Assembly (NCBI RefSeq): GCF_015207755.1
Contig: NZ_JADEWH010000020.1
Span: forward strand, 1 to 64,000
Source of the DNA: Nodularia sp. LEGE 06071
Lineage (GTDB): Bacteria; Cyanobacteriota; Cyanobacteriia; Cyanobacteriales; Nostocaceae
Direction: 5' to 3'
DNA: 64,000 bases
Positions 54,201 to 62,100 of this stretch are shown here, piece by piece. Positions within the stretch are counted from its first letter, which is position 1. The number at the start of each line of letters is the position of its first letter. The notes beneath the pieces are model-generated. The model was not told where the DNA came from, made no database searches, and was given only the letters and a program-made list of their open reading frames with translations. Made by a program: the position numbers and the translations under genes.

Positions 54201-57161
54201 GCTGAAAAAATGCTAGTAAAATTAAATATTAAAAACCTGGATGCCAAAATTTATACTATAAATTCGGCTTATATCAACTGTTGGAAAGAGCATCTAAATC
54301 TGACAGTATCTATGTTGCCGTTGGGATATCAAAAGGGCTTAGAGGCTGGAGATTTAGAATTTGCCGGTTACTCTGCATTTTTTCAAGGCTCTCATTCCTT
54401 CTATATGGGAAAGGAACTAGGAGAAACAGAAAGAACTCTTGCCAGTTATAGCAATGCTATTCATAAACTCAGGCAAGAAAATACTTTTAGTTGGAATGAA
54501 ATGTATCGGCAGTTAGTGTTGAATTTGCTAGGTAGGTCTTCTGAAGTTTGCTCTTTGAAAGGTGAAGCCTACAATGAGGAGCTATTGCTACCAATTATTA
54601 CTCTAGCTAATGACCGATTAGGAATGCATATATTTTATGCAAATAAACTTATTTTATGTTATTTATTTCAAGAGTACTCTTTGGCTTGGGAAAATACTCA
54701 AAAAGCAGCAGAATATTTAGATGGAGTCACAGGAATGTTTGCTGTTCCCGTATTCCATTTTTATGATTCTTTAGCTCGGTTAAGTTGTGTGATGGAAGTT
54801 ATCACATCTGATCGAGATATGCTGCTGAATCAGGTAACTGCCAATCAGGAAAAGATGAAAAAGTGGGCAAGTTATGCCCCAATGAATTTTTTACACAAAT
54901 ACTATTTGGTTGAGGCTGAATATTATCGTGTCGTGGGTGAAAAAGCAGAGGCTATAGATTTTTATGATCGTTCTATTTTGCTGGCTAAAGAAAACGAATA
55001 CATCCACGAAGAAGCCCTTGGTAATGAACTAGCAGCGAAGTTTTATTTAGCATGGGGTAAACCAAAAGTGGCTCAAGCATATATGCAAGAAGCTTACTAC
55101 TGCTATACCTGTTGGGGAGCCAAAGCTAAAGTTGCAGATTTAGAAAGACGTTATCCCCAACTGCTGGCTCCCATCCTGGAGCGAATCCCTTCTCGAGTCT
55201 CTACCTATGAAACCGTCTTTCCATTGGGGACTGTTACCCAGAGCAGTTCCTCTACGAGCAGTATTACCAGTGTATCCGTTGCTCTAGATTTAGCTGCGAT
55301 TCTCAAAGCTTCTCAAGCCATCTCCGGGGAAATTGAATTTGAAAACCTGCTTTCATCGTTGCTGCATATTGTGATCGAAAATGCGGGAGCTAATAAGTGT
55401 GTGTTAATGCTGATGGAGTCAGGTAATCTGCTGATTCGAGCATTAGCGGAGGTGGGGCTAAAGAACAAGGGAAATAGCAAAATTGATTTTTTTCCGATGC
55501 TGACGAATTTACAGCCTGTGGAAGAGTCACAGAATGTACCACTTGCCTTAATTAATACTGTTAAACGCAGTTTACAAGCGGAGGTGATTGTTGATGCTAC
55601 GGTACATCCTCAATTAATTAATGATGCTTACATTCAGCAATATCAGCCTAAGAGTATTTTGTGTAGTCCAATTTTACATCAAGGTAAGTTGGTGGGGTTG
55701 TTGTACTTAGAAAATAATTTAGCAACTGGAGCCTTTACAAGCGATCGCGTTGAGCTGCTGAATTTACTTTGCGCGCAAGTGGCAATTTCTTTAGAAAACG
55801 CCCGATTGTATGCCCAAGAACAGGAAAAATCCCAGTCATTACAAGCATCTCTCGAACAATTAAAACAGACCAAAGCATCTCTAGCTAAAGAACGAGAGTT
55901 TTTAAATGCAATCATTCACAATATTACAGATGGGATTGTTGTTTGTGATGCTAGTAGCAAATTGACCCTATTTAATAAAGCCACTCGTGAGTTTCATGGC
56001 TTACCAGTAGAATCATTAGCAGCAGAAGAATGGAGCCAATACTTCGATCTCTATCAACCTGATGGTGAAACACCCCTATCAACCAGGGAAATTCCTCTGT
56101 TTCGCGCCTTGCAAGGGGAAATAGTCGAAAATGCCGAAATGGTCATTGCACCTAAGCATGGTGTCACCAGAATTTTGTTAGCCAGTGGACAAGCAATTTT
56201 TGATTCTGAGGGGAACAAAGTCGGTGCGGTAGTTGTGATGCGAGATATTAGCGATCGCAAACAAGCAGAACTGGCCTTGCAACAAAAATCACAAGATTTA
56301 GCACAAGCGCTAACTAATCTACAAAACGCCCAATTACAAATGGTCCAAAGTGAAAAAATGTCAGCACTGGGCAATTTAATTGCTGGGATAGCTCACGAAA
56401 TGAATAATCCCCTTGGTTTTATTGCCGCCAGTCTCAAACAAGCTAAACCCACTCTGGCTGATATTGTTGAACACTTAAAACTTTATCAAGAAATTGTACC
56501 AAACAAAAGTCCAGAAATTCTTGACCATGCGTCAGAAATTGACTTGGATTATACCTTGGAAGACTTGCCCAAAATTATTGATTCTATGTCTATGGCCTGC
56601 GACAGGCTGAAAAATATCAGTACCAGTCTCCGCACTTTCTCCCGTGCTGATAGAGATTACAAAGTGCAGTTTCATATCCACCAAGGAATTGATAGCACGA
56701 TTTTAATTTTGAAACATCGTCTCAAGGCCAATCAAAAACGTCCAGACATTGAAGTAGTCATAAACTATGGTAATCTCCCCCCAATTGAATGTTTCCCTGG
56801 ACAACTCAATCAGGTATTTATGAATATTATCGCCAATGCCATTGATGCTTTAGATGAATTAACTTCTGGGCGGAGTTTAGCAGAAATACAAGCAAATCCT
56901 AACCGAATTATCATTACAACCTCAGTAGAAAATAATTTAGTCAAAATTGCCATTGCTGATAATGGTCAGGGAATGAATGCTGAAGTTAAACAACAGGTTT
57001 TTGACCATTTATTTACGACTAAAGCGGTTGGTAAAGGCACAGGATTAGGAATGGCGATCGCCCGTCAAATTATCGTAGAAAAACACAACGGTTCACTATC
57101 AGTAAATTCTACCCTCGGTGAGGGAACTGAATTTGTGATTACCTTACCGATTCTGGCTTAA
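51264..57161 (+). CDS. HstK-type hybrid Ser/Thr kinase-AAA-GAF-PAS-histidine kinase
   Basis: 1965 residues from the ATG at 51264 (TTG 51240 is open but less likely; GGTAAGG precedes the ATG). In order: Hanks-type kinase (7-275) with Lys38, HKDIKPSN (Asp134) and DFS at 153; an AAA/STAND-like ATPase with Walker A GFSGIGKT at 334-341 and Walker B-like LVIFLDDLQWAD; a helical region of about 700 residues; GAF (about 1340-1510); coiled coil; PAS (about 1543-1665); histidine kinase with His1711 in GNLIAGIAHEMNNP, N box NIIANAID, G1 and G2 (GKGTGLGMAIA). HstK proteins occur in Anabaena and other Nostocales and combine Ser/Thr and His phosphorylation. Intact. No response regulator is adjacent. The signal is unknown. 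Confidence 0.93.
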   Translation: MIPESIAGYHFREQIYNGSRTLVYRGERLVDSLPVVIKLLKNPHPSFSELVQFRNQYTIAKNLHSPLIIQTYSLEPYQNGYALVMEYFPGISLKDYLNSVEILYPESLEEFLLIAIALGNALEILYRDRIIHKDIKPSNILINPDTQKIKLIDFSIASLLPRETQTLTNPNVLEGTLAYISPEQTGRMNRGIDYRTDFYSLGVTFYELLTGELPFQSDDPMELLHCHIAKAAPLVHEINPQIPPVLSEIVSKLMAKNAEDRYQSALGLKYDLETCLHQLEETGEIKTFELGQQDVCDLFLIPDKLYGREAEIETLLQAFERVSLGATEMMLVAGFSGIGKTAVINEVHKPIVQQRGYFIKGKYDQYQKNIPFSAFVQVFRDLMGQLLTESDTQIQQWKSKILAAVGESGQVIIEVIPELSRIIGQQPPAVELSGRAAQNRFNLLFQKFSQVFTTPEHPLVIFLDDLQWADSASLHLMQLLISQSVRGYLLLIGAYRDNEVYPAHPLLLTLAEMQKAQAKINTITLAPLSNTSLNQLVCDTLNCPLEVAQPLTDIIYQNTQGNPFFSRQFFKALYEEKLIVFNIAKNYWQCDITVIKGLSITDDVVEFMSLQLQKLPARTRNVLKLAACIGNQFDLATLVIVSRQSEIETASDLWRALQEGFILPESEVYKFYVGRETSDVEKSSQIFKYKFLHDRVQQAAYFLIPEAEKQVTHLRIGQLLLEKTPATQREDKIFEIINQLNAGSSLIVQQTERHELAQLNLIAGKKATAATAYAAALRYFNLGIEILAADSWHHQYDLTLALYIKATEAAYLSTNFEEIDKFAEEVIRYAKTFLEKVKVYEIKILSYAAQNNLQESADIALQILALLGVNFPEKPTQVDIERSLAETATNLQEIDIEDLIALPEMIDPEKLAAMEILTSLAPVSFKTYPSLYPLVIFTKINLCLQYGNNPLSPFAYVSYGLLLCGVVQDIDSGYKFGKLAEKMLVKLNIKNLDAKIYTINSAYINCWKEHLNLTVSMLPLGYQKGLEAGDLEFAGYSAFFQGSHSFYMGKELGETERTLASYSNAIHKLRQENTFSWNEMYRQLVLNLLGRSSEVCSLKGEAYNEELLLPIITLANDRLGMHIFYANKLILCYLFQEYSLAWENTQKAAEYLDGVTGMFAVPVFHFYDSLARLSCVMEVITSDRDMLLNQVTANQEKMKKWASYAPMNFLHKYYLVEAEYYRVVGEKAEAIDFYDRSILLAKENEYIHEEALGNELAAKFYLAWGKPKVAQAYMQEAYYCYTCWGAKAKVADLERRYPQLLAPILERIPSRVSTYETVFPLGTVTQSSSSTSSITSVSVALDLAAILKASQAISGEIEFENLLSSLLHIVIENAGANKCVLMLMESGNLLIRALAEVGLKNKGNSKIDFFPMLTNLQPVEESQNVPLALINTVKRSLQAEVIVDATVHPQLINDAYIQQYQPKSILCSPILHQGKLVGLLYLENNLATGAFTSDRVELLNLLCAQVAISLENARLYAQEQEKSQSLQASLEQLKQTKASLAKEREFLNAIIHNITDGIVVCDASSKLTLFNKATREFHGLPVESLAAEEWSQYFDLYQPDGETPLSTREIPLFRALQGEIVENAEMVIAPKHGVTRILLASGQAIFDSEGNKVGAVVVMRDISDRKQAELALQQKSQDLAQALTNLQNAQLQMVQSEKMSALGNLIAGIAHEMNNPLGFIAASLKQAKPTLADIVEHLKLYQEIVPNKSPEILDHASEIDLDYTLEDLPKIIDSMSMACDRLKNISTSLRTFSRADRDYKVQFHIHQGIDSTILILKHRLKANQKRPDIEVVINYGNLPPIECFPGQLNQVFMNIIANAIDALDELTSGRSLAEIQANPNRIIITTSVENNLVKIAIADNGQGMNAEVKQQVFDHLFTTKAVGKGTGLGMAIARQIIVEKHNGSLSVNSTLGEGTEFVITLPILA

Positions 57162-57168
57162 AGTCTGT

Positions 57169-57276
57169 GTTACAGCAGTTCCCGGTATTATAAGGTACAG
57201 ATATTAATGATAAAACTCTTGTGGTGCGGGCATCTTGCCCGCTATGTGTACCTCATAGCAGAAGGAAGTGCTGTCA
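57169..57276. repeat. Dispersed repeat, family 5 (copy 2) with GC hairpin
   Basis: GTTACAGCAGTTCCCGGTAT and TATAAGGTACAGA at the left, and TGTACCTCATAGCAGAAGGAAGTGCTGTC at the right, form imperfect inverted ends. In the middle is the perfect hairpin GCGGGCATCTTGCCCGC (57226-57242). The left end matches 37268-37298. It lies between the convergent HstK and glycosidase-like genes and may also stop transcription. Confidence 0.55.
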
Positions 57277-57293
57277 TAGAGTGCTTACACATT

Positions 57294-58346
57294 TCAACAC
57301 ATCTCACCCCAGCGATACCACTGACGAAAATTAGCTCCAGCACTTACAGCCAAACCAATTTGATGCTGTGAAGATAGCTCATCGTAACCGCCTTCGTTAG
57401 CGCCAATATAATACATCCGGAAACTCCCATCATCCATTGGCACTACACAAGGTGTACCCACTGCTCGTGCATCCCAATAACCAGAACCCTTTTCAGCATG
57501 GGAAAAAACGGGGATATCTGTATCTTTTTGCCAATGAATACCATCATTAGAAATCGCCAAACCAATGGAGTGATAACCACTGTTGTTGACACCTTCATAA
57601 AACATTAAATATTGCCCATTAATTTTCAGGACATGACGAGTACCAATACCCCTTTCATCAAAACTCCCAGACTCGCCCCCCCCTAAAATCTGACCAACTT
57701 TTTCCCAACGCAAACCATCGGTTGATACTGCTAAACCGACTAAAAAACCTTTGTCTGGATTCAGGGTGTGGTAGTATAATTTCCAAGTGCCATCATCATC
57801 ACGCAGCACTTGCGGCCAGGCACAGAACATGGCATCAAATTCGCCGTCTTTACCTACATCAAGAATTGCCCCTTGGTAAGCACCTTCCAGTCGCACCCAA
57901 TTGATCCCATCACGGGAAATAGCACAGCCAGGGCGCATCTGTAACCCTTTACCTGGAAATTTACCGATATCGATAACTGTGTGGTTACCGCCAAAGTACC
58001 ACATCCAATAAAGACCATCGTGAAAGTTGACATTACTGACACCAACATGGGCGGAATCAAAGCGGTTAGTATCTGGGTGAGGTTCCAATACAGATCCCAT
58101 TGTCAGTGATCCTTTGACTCGTTGCCAATTCACTCCGTCTGGGGAAATGGCTAAACCACACCGCCCAGTTGGTAAGTTAATTTGTCGATCAAAAGCAGCA
58201 TCCCGACCGTAATACCACATTTTCCAGGTTCCATCGGGACAGCGCATAACCTGTGGTGCAGACACTCTCTCTGAGTCCCACCAGCCTTCTGTTCCTGGTG
58301 CTAAGACTAGACCGGGTTGATTGATTGGTGTTGTTTTTTCGCTCAT
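57294..58346 (-). CDS. Five-bladed beta-propeller, glycosidase-like protein
   Basis: 350 residues with five related blades: CGLAISPDGVNWQRV, GCAISRDGINWVRLEG, LAVSTDGLRWEKVG, GLAISNDGIHWQKD and a final IGLAVSAGANFRQW. This is the DG-x-x-W signature of the GH43/GH32/GH130-like propeller superfamily. No clear acid-base residues were assigned; Asp/Glu in VSAPQVMRC and FDAMFCAWPQ may matter. No signal peptide, so probably cytosolic. It is 126 bases downstream of a FAD monooxygenase gene on the same strand; a biosynthetic link is possible but unproven. Confidence 0.7.
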   Translation of the reverse strand: MSEKTTPINQPGLVLAPGTEGWWDSERVSAPQVMRCPDGTWKMWYYGRDAAFDRQINLPTGRCGLAISPDGVNWQRVKGSLTMGSVLEPHPDTNRFDSAHVGVSNVNFHDGLYWMWYFGGNHTVIDIGKFPGKGLQMRPGCAISRDGINWVRLEGAYQGAILDVGKDGEFDAMFCAWPQVLRDDDGTWKLYYHTLNPDKGFLVGLAVSTDGLRWEKVGQILGGGESGSFDERGIGTRHVLKINGQYLMFYEGVNNSGYHSIGLAISNDGIHWQKDTDIPVFSHAEKGSGYWDARAVGTPCVVPMDDGSFRMYYIGANEGGYDELSSQHQIGLAVSAGANFRQWYRWGEMC

Positions 58347-58472
58347 GAAGTTGGAAGATAAGTTAATTAATTAAACGAACCACAGAGGCACAGAGAACAC
58401 AGAGACATGAGGAAGAGAGAGGTTTATTTTGTTCTGTTCATTTCTGCTTTCTATATTATTTGTTGTTAATTT

Positions 58473-59660
58473 TTAAGAGTAATTTACCACAGATGGTTGA
58501 TAGTTGTAGAGCCATTCTTCAAACTCAGCATCACTCACCTGTGCTTGCTGCATCATTTTACTCAGATAGGTTTCGCTATCAGCTTTATATGCACGCTTCG
58601 CCCCAATTGCGTTACGAATCTGGATAATTTGGGTGCGGGGTTTACGACTATTTTCATAATTAGCTAGGGCTGTTTCAATGCTGGAAGCATGACGAAGGCA
58701 TTGGGCAAGTTCCCAGGCATCTTCAAAGGCTGTATTCGCTCCCTGCCCTAGTAATGGTACCATTGGATGGGCGGCATCACCTAAGAGCGTTACTCTGCCT
58801 TGACTCCAATTTTCTAGGGGTGGTCTGTCACATATCGGGCGTTCTACAATGTCTTCAGCCTCTGTTGCTGCTAATATTTCCTGTACTGGTTCTGCCCAAC
58901 CAGAAAACTTTTCTTGGATACGAGACTTAATATCAGCAGGATTTTGGGCAAGAAATCCGTCTGGACAGAGGGAAGCTGCACTCCAAAATACATATCCGCC
59001 TCCCAAGTCGAAGAACCCAAAAATTTTGCCGTCGGATGCTGTCATGGACATGACTTCATGAGGAAGCAGTTTGGGATGACTGTATTTGAGAACAGCTCGC
59101 CAAGACATCCGACCAGCATAATCAGGTTCTCCGTCACCAATCAATGTCTGCCTAACTACAGAGTTTAAGCCATCAGCCCCAATTAACACATCTGCCTGCA
59201 CGGTTTTTCCGCCTTCAAAGCAGACTTGGACTCTTTGCTCATTTTGCTCAAAACCTATGCACCTATGGTCAAGGTGGATGGCTTCAGGCGGCAGTTGAGA
59301 AGCGAAGATTTCTTGGAGACGCGACCACCGAATTTGTAACATCGGTTGACCGTATTTTTCCTGTAGTGTGACTGATTTCTGCCCAATCAATTCGCCGTTG
59401 CTTTTGTGCAATTTCAGCGTTTGAGTTTGGCTACCCGCAGCTTTTAATAACTCAGTGATTCCAGGTGCGTTAGCGTAGCTTATCGTAGATATCGCCTCAA
59501 GACTATGTAAACCATTTGGCACAAGACTCAAACCAGCACCCACTGGACGCAAAAGACGCGCTTTTTCGTATACTTGGGCATTGATGCCTTGTTTACGGAG
59601 TGCGATCGCCACGGATAAACCACCTAGTCCCGCACCGATAATTGCTACTTTATTAACCAT
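58473..59660 (-). CDS. FAD-dependent aromatic-ring-type monooxygenase
   Basis: 395 residues. The N-terminal FAD motif is IIGAGLGGLSVAIALRKQG, the DG motif lies in VLIGADGLNSVVRQTL, and the second FAD motif in GRVTLLGDAAHPMVPLLGQG with EDAWELAQCL. This is a class A flavoprotein monooxygenase of the UbiH/salicylate hydroxylase/zeaxanthin epoxidase type. The substrate is not predictable. It begins 19 bases before the next FAD monooxygenase gene ends (59680), which implies one transcript in the order 59680-61005 gene, this gene, glycosidase-like gene. Confidence 0.85.
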   Translation of the reverse strand: MVNKVAIIGAGLGGLSVAIALRKQGINAQVYEKARLLRPVGAGLSLVPNGLHSLEAISTISYANAPGITELLKAAGSQTQTLKLHKSNGELIGQKSVTLQEKYGQPMLQIRWSRLQEIFASQLPPEAIHLDHRCIGFEQNEQRVQVCFEGGKTVQADVLIGADGLNSVVRQTLIGDGEPDYAGRMSWRAVLKYSHPKLLPHEVMSMTASDGKIFGFFDLGGGYVFWSAASLCPDGFLAQNPADIKSRIQEKFSGWAEPVQEILAATEAEDIVERPICDRPPLENWSQGRVTLLGDAAHPMVPLLGQGANTAFEDAWELAQCLRHASSIETALANYENSRKPRTQIIQIRNAIGAKRAYKADSETYLSKMMQQAQVSDAEFEEWLYNYQPSVVNYS

Positions 59661-59679
59661 GCTTTAAGTATTATCTCTA

Positions 59680-61005
59680 TCAGGTATTCAGCAACTTCTC
59701 GTTGGAATTTTTCACTTTTGATATCCAGCCTTGATATAAATTCAAAATTTCTGAGTAAGAAACAGTAGTTTCAAATATTAGATTAATGAGTGAAGGTGGG
59801 AAAAATTTCGGCAATATTCGGTGCATAGTTTTGGCGATATATTCTCTCAAAATAAACTCAATAAATAATCCTGTCGATGTGGGGAAAGCATAGTCTCCTA
59901 GTTCCACTAAGGCGTAACCATCTGGTTGACGGCGAATAGTAAATTGTTTAAGAGACTCAGCTAAATTATCAGAACACTCATTCAAAATATGCTCAAAAAC
60001 TTTCGCATCTTCTAGTGCTGCATTACAGCCTTGACCAATTGAAGACGATACTGCATGAGCTGCATCTCCCATAATTAGCACACTATCACCTTGATGATAA
60101 TAGTTACAGCGAACCGTTAAAATTCTAGCAATTGGTCTGTTGAGGAAAGCTTGTGCTTCTTCTTGCGTCATCATCTGACCAATTTCGGGAAAGTTTTTTT
60201 GAAAAAATTGTAATACATCTTGTGTACTAGAAAGACCAGCTATCTGATTGTTTTCACGGGGAAAATTCATGGCTCCACTCATCGTCCCATCGGCTTGATG
60301 TAGGGCTACCATGAGCGTACCGTCTTCTAGTCTCCAAGTGTGAATGTTGTCTGATTTGAGGTAAAGACTGGAGTTTTTGCTATTTTCTAGAAAAATTGAT
60401 TTGTAGTCAGTCGGGTAATACTTTTGTTCACACTCAAAATCTTCTGTACCCAGGAAACCTTCTCTGACCGCAGAATTTGCGCCATCCGTACCAATTAACA
60501 AGTCATAATCAACACTAAAATCCTGTTCTTCTGTAACTTCTGAAGCTTCTGTAACTTCTGTCACACTTTTAAAAGTAACAGTTTTTGCCGTAAAATCTAC
60601 GGAAGTGCATTGACAATCGAAGTTAATTTTCAGCCGACTTTCATCGTACTTTTTTGTTAACTCTTTTATTAGCACAATTACTAAATTAGTCCGGTCAAGA
60701 GTAACTAGAGGGTTTTTTCTCGGTGTCAATCTCGACTTACCATTTTTTTGATGAAAAAGCGTTCCAGACATCTCCACACTGACTGCTTTAACTGCTGCTT
60801 CTAAACCCTCAATTTGCCTCAAAGCACTCATTCCCCTTTCATTGAGAGATATGGGAAAGGTTCGAGATTTTGAAAAGGAGATAATTCTAGGATCGCTGCG
60901 ACGCTCGTAAATGTTAATCTGGTATTTATCGCCACGACGTAAAAGATAGTGCGCCAGCAGAATTCCGCTAGGGCCAGCACCGATAATTGCTACTTTTTTG
61001 ACCAT
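59680..61005 (-). CDS. FAD-dependent monooxygenase, kynurenine 3-monooxygenase-like
   Basis: 441 residues. The FAD motif IIGAGPSGILLAHYLLRRG and the segment SLNERGMSALRQIEG with RSDPRIISFSKSRTFPISLN resemble the kynurenine 3-monooxygenase branch of flavoprotein hydroxylases. The second motif reads VLIMGDAAHAVSSSIGQGCN. The C-terminal 60 residues include a hydrophobic segment (AKTMHRILPKFFPPSLINL), as KMO enzymes may be membrane-attached. The true substrate is unknown. First gene of a probable three-gene transcript with the other monooxygenase 19 bases downstream. Confidence 0.8.
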   Translation of the reverse strand: MVKKVAIIGAGPSGILLAHYLLRRGDKYQINIYERRSDPRIISFSKSRTFPISLNERGMSALRQIEGLEAAVKAVSVEMSGTLFHQKNGKSRLTPRKNPLVTLDRTNLVIVLIKELTKKYDESRLKINFDCQCTSVDFTAKTVTFKSVTEVTEASEVTEEQDFSVDYDLLIGTDGANSAVREGFLGTEDFECEQKYYPTDYKSIFLENSKNSSLYLKSDNIHTWRLEDGTLMVALHQADGTMSGAMNFPRENNQIAGLSSTQDVLQFFQKNFPEIGQMMTQEEAQAFLNRPIARILTVRCNYYHQGDSVLIMGDAAHAVSSSIGQGCNAALEDAKVFEHILNECSDNLAESLKQFTIRRQPDGYALVELGDYAFPTSTGLFIEFILREYIAKTMHRILPKFFPPSLINLIFETTVSYSEILNLYQGWISKVKNSNEKLLNT

Positions 61006-61246
61006 AATTCTAGGTCTTATGGATGGACAAACTAGAATTTTAAATTCTAAATTAAAATATAAAAGTTTTTCATGAATCTTCAGAAGGATTTAGTCCCAAT
61101 AGCAAAATATCTGAGACACCGCAACCCTATCATGTATTGAATTTAACTAAATTATCTCTATTCTCATCTCTTACTCTCTGAGCCTCTGCGTGATTTAAAT
61201 TCATACTTGTAATCAGCAAAGGCTAAACTTTCAAAAACATGATCAG

Positions 61247-62086
61247 CTAAAATCCAAAGGCTAAATTATCCAACATATATTTACTTTTTTCCCGTCCAAC
61301 CTCTAGATAAATCTCTAGCAGTTCTTCATAAGCAGTAGCACCTCCTACAATACTCCAAAACTCATTTCCGATAACTACAGCTTTATCAAAAGGTAAATAA
61401 CTTTTTGCTTGCGTCCATTTATAATCAGCTTTATTTACACCATAAGGATTATACGGCATTGCATAGTAAGCTTGTACTTGAGGAAGGTTGACACCGCACA
61501 GTAAATGAAATCTCAATAAACGTTGGAGAACTTCTAAACATTGTCCTTTGTTGGGTTTAGGAGCTTTAATTTCAAAGAAAAATTCTGTCCCATCTTTTGC
61601 AAGAATATAAAGGTCTACGCGAACAATCTTTGTTTCTAAATCATCACTGCGACGAGCATTAAGTACTGCTGTAATCATCTGCTCAAAAGATGGTTTTCCT
61701 TGTTCCCTTTTTGCAGCAGATTCATAATTTTGTTTTTGCAATTCAGCTTCTGCAAAAGCTGCAATACTTACTTCAGTTTTAATATCATAACCTCGACGTA
61801 CATCTTGATGATGTTCGAGAGCGATTAAGCGAGCGCATTCTTCAAAAGAATTACCTAACTTTGTACTCAAACCTCTTTCAAATTGATTTATCCGGATTAA
61901 CTCTGGGGGAATAAGTGCAGCTTGAAATGGCTTTAATTCTCCATTGGATGAGTGTCTTGATAAATACTCTATTGCTGTGGTAGGCTTTAAAATTTTACGT
62001 CCTTTATATTCATCTATAAGACCTTGAATAAAACCCTCCAAATAACCTTTGATTACTGCACGAGTATTTGCATTAATAGCTGTCAT
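61247..62086 (-). CDS. TdeIII-like type II restriction endonuclease
   Basis: 279 residues. It resembles the TdeIII family: MTAINANTRAVIKGYLEGFI at the front, then LARR-like AALIPPELIRINQFERGLST, LGNSFEECARLIALEHHQDV, and the nuclease core Asp158...Glu172-x-Lys174 in VDLYILAKDGTEFFFEIKAP (PD-(D/E)XK). It is 14 bases downstream of the C5 methyltransferase gene on the same strand, completing an RM pair. TdeIII is recorded as recognising GGNCC, but the site of this enzyme is not readable from the sequence. The family match is from memory. Confidence 0.75.
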   Translation of the reverse strand: MTAINANTRAVIKGYLEGFIQGLIDEYKGRKILKPTTAIEYLSRHSSNGELKPFQAALIPPELIRINQFERGLSTKLGNSFEECARLIALEHHQDVRRGYDIKTEVSIAAFAEAELQKQNYESAAKREQGKPSFEQMITAVLNARRSDDLETKIVRVDLYILAKDGTEFFFEIKAPKPNKGQCLEVLQRLLRFHLLCGVNLPQVQAYYAMPYNPYGVNKADYKWTQAKSYLPFDKAVVIGNEFWSIVGGATAYEELLEIYLEVGREKSKYMLDNLAFGF

Positions 62087-62100
62087 ATTTACAATTACAC

